From: Bartonella sp. AU55XJBT
GTDB taxonomy: Bacteria > Pseudomonadota > Alphaproteobacteria > Rhizobiales > Rhizobiaceae
Reading direction: 5' to 3'
DNA: 64,000 nt
Assembly (NCBI RefSeq): GCF_028618525.1
Contig: NZ_JAQITC010000011.1
Location: 33,304-97,303, forward strand
In this document: piece by piece, positions 8,997 through 18,283 of the stretch
Position numbering within the stretch: the first letter of the stretch is position 1
Layout: the number at the start of each line of letters is the position of its first letter
Notes under the pieces: model-generated
What the model saw: the letters and a program-made list of their open reading frames with translations, nothing else
What the model was told of the DNA's origin: nothing
Databases searched by the model: none
Program-made: the position numbers and the translations under genes

Positions 8997-10141
8997 TAGA
9001 TATAGTTGTTTTATTCTCGTGGGGTGTCGGCATTCTTTTCTTCACGCTGCTTTCTGCTGTGTGCATGATGTTTATTTGGGCATTGTATTACTCTGCTTTC
9101 AAGCGGGTGAGATTGTATTGCCAAGTGACAAAAGAATTAAGACGCGTGGCTTATAAACAACCGGTTGCTTTTGAGCCGTCCAGTGGGGAAACACCGATGA
9201 TGAAGCCATCATTTGAGGAAAAAGAGTTCAAAGCGTTTTCTCTTGCTGATGAGGAAATTCTCACGATGGAAAGTGCAACAGCACTTTTAAAGAGTTTGGG
9301 GGGGAGGGTAGAAATTGAAGGAAAAGGGGATCATTTGGCAACCTTCTTTTTACCAGATCGTGAAGTACAGTTTCTTTATAATGCTGAGAAGGGGTATCTG
9401 CAATTTGATTGTGCCATTGCGGTGGTTTCTGGTATCCATGCGGCGGCTTGCCAAACGATTGATCCTTATAATTCTGGAAGATTGATTGCTCTCGAATTGA
9501 GTTTTGATCTGAAGGGATTGGAAATTTTTGAAGAAAAGGTCAGTGCGGGGTGTTTACGCCATGCGCTTGAGAAAGCTTTCGAAAAGGCTATGGGCGAGGT
9601 TGATCTTGGCAACATGCTTCGTTCTCAATATCACATTCTTCCGTGGGAACACAAAGTTGTGGACCCTAAGTTTTCATCTTATTCGCTGCGTTATCTTGCG
9701 GCTCTCGCTTTGGTCGGTGATGTTGAAACTTTAGACTCCTATCACAAAAGCTTTATGAATGGTGAGAGGTTGGGCTTTGAGACAAGCATTACAGAAGAGC
9801 ATCTGGAACGCGCGATAGCGATTGCTAAGGCGGTAGAAGAGACAAAACAGCCCAGTTATGATCTGCTTCAACAGACGGCAAAGAGTTTTTCTATGGAGGT
9901 GGAGAGTTATGACTATTTTAGAATCACAGATCCAAATTTGTGCAATAGAAGACGCTCTGGTTACGAAAATTTGCTCGAAGAAAAAAGAGAAGAATTAAGG
10001 CAACAGGGATATACGGTTTACGAAAAGGACACGATTTGTGAGGTTGATGGGAAAAAGGCTCGTCCCCATATTCTTTACATGAAGGATGGGAAAGTAGAAT
10101 ATATGGATGTAAAAATTGGGATTGATACAGAAAATTATTGA
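8993..10141 (+). CDS. Large array protein: type-1 membrane anchor + soluble domain
   Basis: 382 residues, ATGA overlap with the type-2 gene upstream. Residues 1-50 are a type-1 module (TM, then ALYYSAFKRVRLYCQVTKEL). After a linker, residues ~80-382 form a soluble, presumably cytoplasmic domain shared with the protein at 15690: ILTMESATALLKSLG, FLPDREVQFLYN, GDVETL, DPNLCN. The tail ARPHILYMKDGKVEYMDVK resembles the strand pair of PD-(D/E)xK nucleases, but His stands where Asp is expected; that is speculative. I recognise no named family. The pairing type-2 gene + anchored large protein recurs at 15303-15690. Confidence 0.8.
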   Translation: MIDIVVLFSWGVGILFFTLLSAVCMMFIWALYYSAFKRVRLYCQVTKELRRVAYKQPVAFEPSSGETPMMKPSFEEKEFKAFSLADEEILTMESATALLKSLGGRVEIEGKGDHLATFFLPDREVQFLYNAEKGYLQFDCAIAVVSGIHAAACQTIDPYNSGRLIALELSFDLKGLEIFEEKVSAGCLRHALEKAFEKAMGEVDLGNMLRSQYHILPWEHKVVDPKFSSYSLRYLAALALVGDVETLDSYHKSFMNGERLGFETSITEEHLERAIAIAKAVEETKQPSYDLLQQTAKSFSMEVESYDYFRITDPNLCNRRRSGYENLLEEKREELRQQGYTVYEKDTICEVDGKKARPHILYMKDGKVEYMDVKIGIDTENY

Positions 10142-10209
10142 GAAAAATAAAGAATTTAGGTAAATTAAATAAAACTTAAAATGGCGCATGCAAAATGCAG
10201 AGGGGATCA

Positions 10210-10584
10210 ATGCAGGAGAAAAACGCAATATTTGAAGAGTCTTTCTTTTCATTCAAAAAATTTATGCTCTCTTTAGTGGAAAGCTGTAAGGGGGTGGAAA
10301 GGGATCAAATGATCGGGCGCTCCTTTTATACAATGTTTTATACGGGCCTTATCATGATGGCTTTAGAAGTTCCTGCCGGTGCAGAGTCTTTGGGACAGCC
10401 GTTGCAGTGGACAAGATGGGAGGGGATTGGTTCTCTTATTTTTCTCTTACCGATGTTGATTTGGTTTTGTCTTTTCACACCGTTTCCGATCCTTTGGGGA
10501 GTTCGTCGTTTTAAAGAGCGTAAATTGGAAAAAACAAAGCAAAAACTGGAAGCAGAAACACAGCCGTTAAAGATCAATCGGTGA
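10210..10584 (+). CDS. Array membrane protein, type-2 module alone
   Basis: 124 residues from ATG 10210 (GAGGGGATCA upstream; the longer ORF starts at 10195). FEESFFSFKKFMLSLVESC precedes TM1. TM2 (IGSLIFLLPMLIWFCLF) leads to the basic coil RRFKERKLEKTKQKLEAE. It is a diverged type-2 module with a longer first half, and the next gene begins 1 base after its stop. Function unknown. Confidence 0.7.
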   Translation: MQEKNAIFEESFFSFKKFMLSLVESCKGVERDQMIGRSFYTMFYTGLIMMALEVPAGAESLGQPLQWTRWEGIGSLIFLLPMLIWFCLFTPFPILWGVRRFKERKLEKTKQKLEAETQPLKINR

Positions 10585-10585
10585 G

Positions 10586-11197
10586 ATGATCGCCATGAGA
10601 AATGAGGATGTTGCCCTTTTTATTTTTTTTCTACCGTTTGGCTGTTTTTTTCTCGAGGTTGTGACGGTTTTTGCTCTTTTTGTCATGATGATGATTGTGG
10701 CGCCTTATTATTCTTTATTCAAGCGTTTGAGGTTCTATTTCAGAGTAAAAGAACAAAGACGTCTGATGAAAGAACAGCCGCAGCGTTTTTGTTTCTCTAA
10801 AAAAAGCTGCAAAGAGATCGTGCAGCAAAACTTAGCACTGAACACAGAAATAAGTTCCCATGCGTTTAAAAAATGGCTCTCTTTTTCCAATAAAGATTAT
10901 GTCATCCACGCATGCCTCTCTTTCATCATTATGGTGTTCAAAGTTTATGTCTATGTGACTTTCTATACAAAGATGAATTTTTCGATCGATGAGAAGAGAT
11001 TTATCTCTATGTACATTTTCTTTTTTTACTTTGTTGTTTTCTCGGCATGTCTTTTGGCAACGGTTCCTGTTATGGTGGTCCTTCGTGAAATTTTAACCTC
11101 TCGGCTAAAAAAGAAGATTCAGCAATTGGAAGAAGTGACTAAAACCCCTCAATTAATTTATAAAGGGGAGAGGCAATTTATAAAAGAAAGAGGGTAA
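10586..11197 (+). CDS. Array membrane protein, fused type-1 + type-2 modules
   Basis: 203 residues; ATG 10586, alternative ATG 10595. The type-1 part has a TM segment then PYYSLFKRLRFYFRVKEQRR. The type-2 part has AFKKWLSFSNKDYVIHACLS, two TM segments, and LTSRLKKKIQQLEEVT. The entry segment is closest to that of the first array gene (5266), as if whole units had been copied. It is immediately followed by a type-1 gene. Confidence 0.75.
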   Translation: MIAMRNEDVALFIFFLPFGCFFLEVVTVFALFVMMMIVAPYYSLFKRLRFYFRVKEQRRLMKEQPQRFCFSKKSCKEIVQQNLALNTEISSHAFKKWLSFSNKDYVIHACLSFIIMVFKVYVYVTFYTKMNFSIDEKRFISMYIFFFYFVVFSACLLATVPVMVVLREILTSRLKKKIQQLEEVTKTPQLIYKGERQFIKERG

Positions 11198-11198
11198 A

Positions 11199-11375
11199 AT
11201 GCATTACGAGATGGCGGCAGCTGCCACGGTGGTTTTGATGGCTCTGTTGGGGGGGCTTTTGGATTTGTTCTTAACGGTACCCATTGTGGCGCTGTATATT
11301 TCTTTTATCAAACGTTTGATATCCTATTATAAGGTTACACGGCAATTAAATGCAGCACTGAAAAAGCGCATGTAG
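11199..11375 (+). CDS. Array membrane protein, type-1 module alone
   Basis: 58 residues starting 1 base after the upstream stop, with an aagagggtaaaATG leader. One TM segment (VVLMALLGGLLDLFLTVPIV) is followed by ALYISFIKRLISYYKVTRQL and a basic end. It is a small gene that fits the array rule of type-1 after type-2. Confidence 0.75.
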   Translation: MHYEMAAAATVVLMALLGGLLDLFLTVPIVALYISFIKRLISYYKVTRQLNAALKKRM

Positions 11376-12056
11376 CCCCCCTTATATCGTGAAGGAATCC
11401 TTTTAGATCATGTCATTGCTTCCATGGTCTTGAAGGGGCATGGAGGGGCTATGGTGCACGCTGTTGTTTCTTTCATTTTACATTTGCTTTTTCCTTTTCC
11501 TTTGTTTGAAGGGGATTAAATCAATAGCCTTGGGATGGTATTAGCTTTCTACGGTTTTCTGTAAATAATTAAAATCGTAAAAACGTGAAACTGTAATTCC
11601 AAGGGTGTGTGCGTTGTTCAAGAGTATGACGGTTGTGGGAAGGATAGTCGGCTGAAGAGGGCATGAATGGTGCGGTAAAGGTGAATGGAGACAGGCTATT
11701 TGGGAGAAGGAGCTATAGGGCTGCAGGTGAAACGATAGAGAGCGTCTAGGGAAGAGCTGTAAATAAGCTGGAATGGCATTAGTGATGGGAAAGCTGTTGT
11801 GGGGAGCGTGAGGTTTGAGGAAGATGTGAGGAAGGCATGGGGGAAGAGAGTGGAAGTGTGGGGAGGTGTCTTGTACCAATTTACTGAAAGATTTGGCTTT
11901 TAAAAGGATTGTCTTTATTGTTTTCTCATGACTGCCATGGAGGCGTGTTTATTTTCAATGCCCATGATTTGAGAGAGTGTTGTTTAAGAGAAAGTTGGGA
12001 GCACAGAGTTTGAAGGGCGCTTGCTTGGTCAAGAAAAAGCAAAAAGAGAGACTGAA
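11376..12056. other. Spacer inside the array region, no supported gene
   Basis: The sequence is G-rich. A 112-codon minus-strand ORF (11541-11879) is rich in Ser/Pro/His and looks like the antisense of a dispersed G-rich repeat (compare 46390, 48617, 58440). No RNA gene is seen. Confidence 0.45.
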
Positions 12057-12572
12057 TTACAAGTTTTGTTTCTTCATATGATTTTTTATGGCATCGAGGA
12101 TCTGTTGACTTATTTCCTGATGGGTTAGCCAGCGTGAACCTTTTGACGTTGTCTTTTGTCCTATTTGAATGGGAATGAAGTCAACCTTGTTTTTGCGTGC
12201 GCACTCAGTGATCATTTGATCATGAACGTTGGAACAAAAAATGTGAAGAATGCACGGTGGTTTAGGCAAAAGAGCTAACTGTTCAATTAATGCGCAAGAA
12301 AAGGCAAAGGCGGATGAATGAATCCATAATATGCAATATTTTAAATTATGCCATTGGCTCACGGCTTCTAAAAATTGTGTCTGTAATGCTGCACAATCAT
12401 AATCCAACGGGATGCACAGATGCTGTTTTTGGAATGCTTCAAACTGGACTTTGTGGGAAAGAAAGCGTGCGGCGATAATGGCTTCTTTTGGCTTGAGGGA
12501 TTGACAAAAAGGAGAAAGCATCCCTGTGCCCCCTACGATTAAATAACGATAATGCGCATCCTTTTTTTGCAT
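12057..12572 (-). CDS. Short-chain-dehydrogenase-like NAD(P)-binding protein
   Basis: 171 residues from ATG 12572, chosen because AGGGGTGGGGAC precedes it; the longer frame starts at 12617. The N-terminus RYLIVGGTGMLSPFC is a Rossmann dinucleotide-binding GGTGML loop. IPLDYDC and ILWIHSSAFAF follow the pattern of the ~170-190-residue 'short chain dehydrogenase' family, which lacks the classical YxxxK site. The substrate is unknown. It is transcribed against the surrounding membrane array, so it is probably an unrelated gene or insertion splitting the array. Confidence 0.7.
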   Translation of the reverse strand: MQKKDAHYRYLIVGGTGMLSPFCQSLKPKEAIIAARFLSHKVQFEAFQKQHLCIPLDYDCAALQTQFLEAVSQWHNLKYCILWIHSSAFAFSCALIEQLALLPKPPCILHIFCSNVHDQMITECARKNKVDFIPIQIGQKTTSKGSRWLTHQEISQQILDAIKNHMKKQNL

Positions 12573-13345
12573 GTCCCCACCCCTTTTCTTTAAATGCGTT
12601 GCTTTAAAAATGTGCACATTTCATCAGAAAGCCGTTCACAATGTGTTTGTATCTCTTTCCTTATAACTTTCCAAGGAAAACCTTTATCATCTAAAGAAAA
12701 ATCCTTGTTGGAAGAGGTTATTTGACATCATGCGTAACTCATAAAGCGTATACACCACCGGCAATCAATGCGCAGATGGTGGTGCGCATTTTGTGTGGTC
12801 CTGCCATGAAAGATAAGCCCAACTGGTTGATTTCAAAAGGCATTATAAGCGCATTTTTTTAAACACACGACTATGAGCCTTGAAAAATGGAATTTGCGAG
12901 AAGAGACCCCTCGGCTGCTGCGATGGTTTTTACAAATTGTGGCGGTGGGATATGGCGGTTGGGGGGGCTGGTTGAGACATTATGATGGTGTGCGATGAGA
13001 CTGTTAAAGCCATGGGGGTGATGGAATGAGGTGCTGAATTTTTATAAATTTATCAGAGCGTTATCGCTATACCATTCATGAGGACCTATGAAATGCGGGT
13101 GATACGCGTTGGTTTGGAAGTGTTGAGCGCGTGCTTCTTTAAAACAAGACCGCGAAGGGGTGGTATTTAAGATTGACACCATAAAGATTGAGAATATCCG
13201 TGTCTTTGGGCAATATTGGGAATATCCCGTGTATTTTAGAGCATTCTCTGTAAGGACTTCTATTGGGTGACAATGCGTTTTACTTAAGAGATGATTTGTG
13301 TCAAGAAAGAAAAAGAATACGTATTTTGTAAACAAGGAAGAGCAA
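12573..13345. other. Spacer, possible gene remnants
   Basis: No convincing CDS. Short minus-strand frames (for example 34 codons near 12740-12845, 97 codons at 13042-13335) lack ribosome-binding sites and motifs. Confidence 0.4.
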
Positions 13346-13906
13346 ATGAAGGGGGAAAATTCAGCCTCAAATCAAAAACCGCGCTCTTTTGCTCTGGAAG
13401 GGCCCTTTCTTTCTTATAAAGAGCATAGCATCATTTGTCTTCTTTCTATCCTTATAGCGATAAGTCATAGAATTCTTGTGATCCCCTTAGACTTCAAGTG
13501 GTCGTTGACCGTATCGCAGGATAGCACTCTTTTAGCATTCTTTGTGCTGCGTGAAGTCATTATGGTCTGTGTGTTTGCCTCTATACCTGTTCTCTTGGGG
13601 CTTTATCTCATCTTAACACATTTGTTGAGAAAAAACATTCAGCAGTTGAATGAAATTCTTCAGCAACGGGGTCAAAAAACCAGTCAACAAAATCATCCCG
13701 CAAAAAACGATAGAGAAAAAATAAACCGTGTTTTTATCGTATTCCTTTGCTTTATCGTTTTGTTTGAAGTCTCTTTTACCACTGTGGTTGTCATGCTTAT
13801 TCTGGAATTTTATTCTTTTTTCTTTAAGCGCGTGAGAATCTATTGCCAAGTGAAAAAGGAATTGAAACGCGTGAAAGAAAAGCCTAACAGAGCGCTTGCG
13901 CAGTGA
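13346..13906 (+). CDS. Array membrane protein, fused type-2 + type-1 modules
   Basis: 186 residues from ATG 13346 (aggaagagcaaATG; the frame is open from 13298). The fusion order is reversed. The type-2 module comes first (RSFALEGPFLSYKEHSIICL, two TM, LTHLLRKNIQQLNEIL). After a polar linker a type-1 module follows (TM, then FYSFFFKRVRIYCQVKKELK). Together with the 1-2 fusions this shows that the repeating unit is 2-1 and that gene boundaries shift. Function unknown. Confidence 0.75.
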   Translation: MKGENSASNQKPRSFALEGPFLSYKEHSIICLLSILIAISHRILVIPLDFKWSLTVSQDSTLLAFFVLREVIMVCVFASIPVLLGLYLILTHLLRKNIQQLNEILQQRGQKTSQQNHPAKNDREKINRVFIVFLCFIVLFEVSFTTVVVMLILEFYSFFFKRVRIYCQVKKELKRVKEKPNRALAQ

Positions 13907-14183
13907 TCATGAGGGAGAAGAGGCAAGGTTTACGCATTCTCGTGACACAAGAAGAGGGGGGAGAAGAATCATCAGGCAAAGAGGGGCAAGAAGTCTGAGG
14001 GGAAAGAAGCCCATTGTCGTTTGTGATGATGATGAGGCTCTTATCATTTGGAAAGTAAGAGCGTTTTTTTAATCTGGGGGGGATTTACCAGAAAACAAGG
14101 GAATGGCATATATCGCACTTTTCGTCGTGCTTAAAAGAGTGGGCGTGAGAAAAGAAATATGTTTGTCTAAAAAGGGAAGAGAA

Positions 14184-14717
14184 ATGAAGGGGAAAAATTC
14201 AACATTTTATAACGGACTGCACGATTTTTTTGAGCAAGAGTTTTCTTCTATGCAAGAATGTGTTGTTCTTTGTTTCCTCTCACTCAGCATTGAGCTGGGG
14301 AACAGGATTTTCTTTTTTCCAGCTTTGGAACAAGAAAAATTGACAGGGTGGCAAGATACACCCCTTTTTCACTCTTTCTGCCTACTTTGGGAAGTGAGTG
14401 TCGTGTGTGTTGTTGCCTTGATTCCAATTATGTTGATTGTCTGCATAATATTGTGGCGTTTGTTGAAAAAAAATACTCGAAAATTGAAAGAAATACACCG
14501 GCAACGGGGGGAAATAATCCGTCACCAAAAGCATCGGTATAAAAAGGGTGATAGGGTAAAAATAGATGATATTCTTGTCATGGTATTTGGTCTCGTACTT
14601 ATGCTCGTGACACTTTGGATTGCGTGTTTTCCCATAACGATTTTGGAACTTTATTATGGTGTCTTTAAGCAGGCGAGAAAATATTACTGTTTAAAACAAC
14701 AACTGAAAAGCGTGTGA
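14184..14717 (+). CDS. Array membrane protein, fused type-2 + type-1 modules
   Basis: 177 residues from ATG 14184 (gggaagagaaATG; the frame is open from 14103). A paralogue of the 13346 protein in the same 2-1 order, with a near-identical leader and first codons (MKGKNST / MKGENSA). FFEQEFSSMQECVVLCFLSL leads into TM1; LLKKNTRKLKEIHRQRGE follows TM2. The last third is a TM segment then YYGVFKQARKYYCLKQQLK. Function unknown. Confidence 0.75.
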   Translation: MKGKNSTFYNGLHDFFEQEFSSMQECVVLCFLSLSIELGNRIFFFPALEQEKLTGWQDTPLFHSFCLLWEVSVVCVVALIPIMLIVCIILWRLLKKNTRKLKEIHRQRGEIIRHQKHRYKKGDRVKIDDILVMVFGLVLMLVTLWIACFPITILELYYGVFKQARKYYCLKQQLKSV

Positions 14718-15089
14718 AAGAACAGGAGATAGCGTTTGAGGAATCATGAGCGGGCAAAAAATGGTTGAAGAAATGATGAGAAATTTGAGATTGATGGTTA
14801 TTGCTCTCTATCACATTTTGCCTCTTAAGATGTTTTGGGGTTCTTTATGGTTTTGTCCTAAAACTTTGCTGAGCAGCGTTGAGGGTGGACTTTTGGGGCA
14901 GAAAAAGCTTGAATTGTCGACCGCCCTTGATTAAAGGACTTGAATTGTCGACTGTCATTGTTTAAAGGCAATACGGGTATTAAAGGCAGTGTGGGCTGAG
15001 AGGTATGAGGTTCTAAAGCCTAGAGTGACAAATTGGGATTTCCTTTATCGTTTGAGTGGAGAGGGTGGTCAAGGGGCTAAGGCGCCACG

Positions 15090-15290
15090 AATATTATGAT
15101 TTCTTTATAATTTTTATCATGACACAAGTCATAACGGCTTGTGCACTTTTCTTAATTCCGGATTCCAGTGATATTGGGGTTTTGCATGCATCATCATGCG
15201 TAAATTGAAAAAAAAGATCCAGAAACGAGAAAAAAACAATCTTTGTGCGAGAGCAAATAAGCTCTCTACCGTATGGGTTTTTTCAAAGAG
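15090..15290 (+). pseudogene. Decayed type-2 module
   Basis: The segment parallels the 3' half of the type-2 gene at 15303: cttgtgcacttttcttaattccgg, then a basic coil region, then gcgagagcaaataag and a ctctaccgtatgggttt end. Frames are broken and the 5' half is absent. A recent, then degraded, tandem copy. Confidence 0.6.
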
Positions 15291-15302
15291 TGAGAGGGAA
15301 AA

Positions 15303-15677
15303 ATGCAGGAGCAAAATTGGGTATCAGAGCAAGAAGCGCATAAAAGAGCGCATTCTTTTTCGTTTCAGCAAGCGTTGCTTTCAGCAAAGGATTATAAAAT
15401 TATCTTCGCTATTGCGGTTATTATTATCATCTGGATAATGATGCTAAGAATACCAAATGTCTTAAATTGGCAGCTGATAGGGTGGCAACATGTTGTGCAT
15501 GCCGTTATCCTGAAAACAACGGACTTCATAATCGGTTGTGCCCTTTTATTGATTCCGGTGATGTTACGGCTTCGTAAAAAAGTGACGTGTGAATTGCAGG
15601 AAAATATTCAAAAACTAGACCAAGCGCTCTCTGAGCGAGAGCAAATAAGTTCTCTGTCGCACGGGCTTTGTAAATAA
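15303..15677 (+). CDS. Array membrane protein, type-2 module alone
   Basis: 124 residues, RBS gagagggaaaaATG. HSFSFQQALLSAKDYKIIFA enters TM1 (IAVIIIIWIMML); TM2 (IIGCALLLIPVMLRL) is followed by the coil KKVTCELQENIQKLDQALSE. It is placed 12 bases before the second large protein, repeating the 8616/8993 pairing. Confidence 0.75.
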   Translation: MQEQNWVSEQEAHKRAHSFSFQQALLSAKDYKIIFAIAVIIIIWIMMLRIPNVLNWQLIGWQHVVHAVILKTTDFIIGCALLLIPVMLRLRKKVTCELQENIQKLDQALSEREQISSLSHGLCK

Positions 15678-15689
15678 TGAGGGGAAAAA

Positions 15690-16847
15690 ATGAACATTGA
15701 TCCTATCGTCGTACGTTTCTTAGATCCCCAGTTCTGGGTGATGATTGCTGTTTTCATGGTCATTATCATGCTTGTTTTGGCTCTTTATATCTCTGTCTTT
15801 AAACGGATGAAAATGAATTTCCAAGTGAAAGGCGCGTTGGAAGAAGTGCTGAAAGAAAATGATCTGGCAATGCAACAGTTTTGGAAAGATGAAGCTGTGG
15901 TGCAGAAGAGGCGTTTGAAACTAAAGGAAAAGGAAAAAGAACCCTTTGTCGATTATGATGATCATGAAATTCTCACGATAGAAAGTGCAACAGTGCTTTT
16001 AAAAAGCTTGGGGTGGTCCGTGGACATTGAGGGAAAAGGAGATTATTTGGCAACGCTCTTTTTACCTGATCGTGAAGTGCAGTTTCTCTATAACGAAGAA
16101 CAAGTGGAAGACTTTTCACCCTTTGATCGCGGGCTTCTCATTATGAGTGGTATTTTTGCGGCCGCTTGTCAGACCATTAATCCTCATAATTCTGGGGTTT
16201 TGCCAACGATGTTTATCAATTTTGTGCCCAATGGATTGGAAATTTTTGAAGAAAAAGTAAGCGTTGCACGTTTTAAAAAAGCCCTTGATAAAACTTTAAA
16301 ATGGACAATGGAAGATGATTGTTTGCATGAAATGCTTTGCTCTCAATATCGTATTCCACCTTGGGAAAAAGACTCTTTAACATGGTCAACGGCTGAAGCA
16401 GAGTTGGCTCCTTATGCTTTGCTGCATCTTGGTGCTCTTGCCTTGCTGGGGGATGTGGAGACTTTAGGTTCTTATGACGAACGTTTTGCGGCAGGCGAGA
16501 CACTTGGCTTTGATGAAACCATTGAAAAAGTTCATCTGGAACGCGCGATGGTAATGGCGCAAGAGGTGAAAAAGGCTGGAAAATTCAGTTACGGTCTGCT
16601 GGAACAGGTTGCTCTGATGTTCTCTATAGACGTGGAGGGCTATCAGATTTTTAGAGTGAGAGACCCTAATTTGTGCAATAAAAAACGCACTTTGCATAAA
16701 AATTTAGTCGAGGAGAAAAAACAAGAATTAAGGGAACAAGGATACACTGTGAGTGATAAACCATGTGTCTTTGAAAAAGGGGGCGTAAAATATTCCCCGG
16801 ATATTACTTATATCAAAGATGGTGAACCTGCATTTATGGATATATAA
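15690..16847 (+). CDS. Large array protein: type-1 anchor + soluble domain, 3' end frameshifted
   Basis: 385 residues, RBS GAGGGGAAAAA. Type-1 anchor: TM then ALYISVFKRMKMNFQVKGAL. The soluble domain matches the 8993 protein throughout (ILTIESATVLLKSLGWSV, LFLPDREVQFLYNEE, LLGDVETLGSYDE, RVRDPNLCNKKR). It ends at SPDITYIKDGEPAFMDI. Removing one TA from the tatata at 16839-16844 would continue the frame as M-D-I-K-I-D-stop, matching MDVKIGID of the paralogue. A 2-bp slippage therefore probably trimmed the last residues, including the Lys of a possible PD...DxK motif. Confidence 0.8.
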   Translation: MNIDPIVVRFLDPQFWVMIAVFMVIIMLVLALYISVFKRMKMNFQVKGALEEVLKENDLAMQQFWKDEAVVQKRRLKLKEKEKEPFVDYDDHEILTIESATVLLKSLGWSVDIEGKGDYLATLFLPDREVQFLYNEEQVEDFSPFDRGLLIMSGIFAAACQTINPHNSGVLPTMFINFVPNGLEIFEEKVSVARFKKALDKTLKWTMEDDCLHEMLCSQYRIPPWEKDSLTWSTAEAELAPYALLHLGALALLGDVETLGSYDERFAAGETLGFDETIEKVHLERAMVMAQEVKKAGKFSYGLLEQVALMFSIDVEGYQIFRVRDPNLCNKKRTLHKNLVEEKKQELREQGYTVSDKPCVFEKGGVKYSPDITYIKDGEPAFMDI

Positions 16848-17740
16848 AAATTGATTAGTTTATGCACTTGTTGAAGTCCCCCCTGATTTGAAGAAAAGCA
16901 TTCTTGTTGAAAGGGGGAAGCGCCACCATTGAGATGCTTTGATACCAAAGCAAAATAAAAGGGCTCGAAAGAATCAAGAAGTACATCATGTTTTAAAAAA
17001 ATAATCTGAAAATAATTTGATTCTTAAAAATAGGGGCGGACAAATGATGGAAAATTTGTCTCTTTCTTGTTTTTTTGAAGTCTATTCCTTTTTTTTTAGA
17101 AGACGCGCTTTATGCTTTCATTATGTGAAAAAAAGCACGCTAGAGATAAGAGAATATTCTGCTGAATAAAGTAGAATACATCATGATTGACTGCGTAAAA
17201 TGCTATGGTTTTAAGTAGGGTGATCTTTTACACATTCTGTTGTTTTTTGTAAAAGTGTATGATGAATATTTGAGGGCTAGATTTTCCCATAGAGCTTATG
17301 AAAACACTGTTGTTTCCGGCGTGGGGGGTGAAGTATGCAAGAGGCGAAAACGATTCAAGAAAAACTGGATTTTCTACCAATTGATATAGCCAATTGATAT
17401 AGATTGAGAAATTTCGTTCTTTATAGGGGAGAGAGCGTGATAAAAACGTTCTTTGACGGCGTGGCGATACTCCTTTCAGGTGTGGATATTGGTATGAAAA
17501 CTTGTGGTGTTTTCGTGTAAGTGCCTTGTTCATCGAGGCTTGGACATGAATCCTATGGTGTGGAGGGTACCAAGGCTATTTTCTTGAAAACAGAGAATTT
17601 ACTGGAAGAACTGAGATTGTGGCCATCATTAATGAAAGAGGTGTGAGGGGAGAGCCTGGGATCTAAAGTTTTTGTCTTTTGAAATGTGGGAAAGTAAAAA
17701 ATGTTGTCTTTTAGGAGAGTAACATTGGATCAATAAAAAC
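16848..17740. other. Spacer after the array, nothing recognised
   Basis: AT-rich with stops in all frames. A 101-codon minus-strand ORF (17228-17533) has no ribosome-binding site or motif. Confidence 0.45.
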
Positions 17741-17770
17741 AAAGGCCCCGTTTTAAAAGGGCCTTTTTAT
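17741..17770 (-). terminator. Hairpin terminator after the first duplicated small gene
   Basis: AAAGGCCC / GGGCCTTT arms around a 10-nt loop are followed by T- or A-rich runs on both strands. Position and orientation fit termination of the minus-strand gene at 17828. Confidence 0.65.
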
Positions 17771-17827
17771 TTAATTTTGCTCTGTATACAAAATGTATAC
17801 AATTTTACTCTAAGAACTTTTAGTGTC

Positions 17828-18151
17828 TTATGCTTTAGTAAAAATCAGCTGTATGAAATATATAATAAGGGAGCCTAAAAAGCTAGCGAAGGCATTTAAT
17901 AAATTTATTCCTTTTCCATATATATTATCTATTAATGCTTGTTCTGATGCAGTTCTATTATTTATTTTCAGTATATTCAATGTATCCGATGGGCTCCCTA
18001 CGGGTTTAAAAAACTGTAAATGCGTTTTCTCACCAGTATAAGGAGCAACAATAGGAGAGGGCTGTTTATTGACTATACGATCAGACTTTTGAATCGCAAG
18101 AGCTAAACCACTTGTAATCGCCCCCGCTATAAAAAAATATCTGATATTCAT
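17828..18151 (-). CDS. Small two-TM hypothetical protein, copy 1 of a tandem duplication
   Basis: 107 residues, RBS AGGAG upstream of the start. An N-terminal hydrophobic segment (YFFIAGAITSGLALAI) may be a signal anchor. A conserved central block includes VNKQPSPIVAPYTGEKTHLQ and GSPSDTLNIL. A C-terminal TM segment is followed by a short basic end. The central block is almost identical in the neighbouring copy, while the C-terminal TM diverges. Family unknown; an envelope protein is likely. The copied unit includes promoter-side and terminator sequences. Confidence 0.7.
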   Translation of the reverse strand: MNIRYFFIAGAITSGLALAIQKSDRIVNKQPSPIVAPYTGEKTHLQFFKPVGSPSDTLNILKINNRTASEQALIDNIYGKGINLLNAFASFLGSLIIYFIQLIFTKA

Positions 18152-18197
18152 AGTTTTTTTCTCCTATATTTACTTCTATAAATAAATATCGATAAAC

Positions 18198-18226
18198 AAA
18201 GGTCCTCTTTTAAAAGGGCCTTTTTG
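18198..18226 (-). terminator. Hairpin terminator after the second duplicated small gene
   Basis: A diverged copy of the 17741 hairpin (aaaggtcc...gggccttttt) in the same position relative to its gene. On the minus strand one base pair is lost to a C/A mismatch. Confidence 0.5.
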
Positions 18227-18283
18227 TTTAATTTTCAATGTATACAAAATGTATATAATTTTATTTTAAGCGCTGTTTGTATT

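Noticed and set aside
11541..11879. 112-codon Ser/Pro/His-rich minus ORF
   Set aside because: Composition follows from G-rich repeat DNA on the other strand; no start signals.
8993..16847. Calling the large array proteins nucleases
   Set aside because: The PD...DxK resemblance is short, and each copy lacks one expected residue; kept only as a finding.
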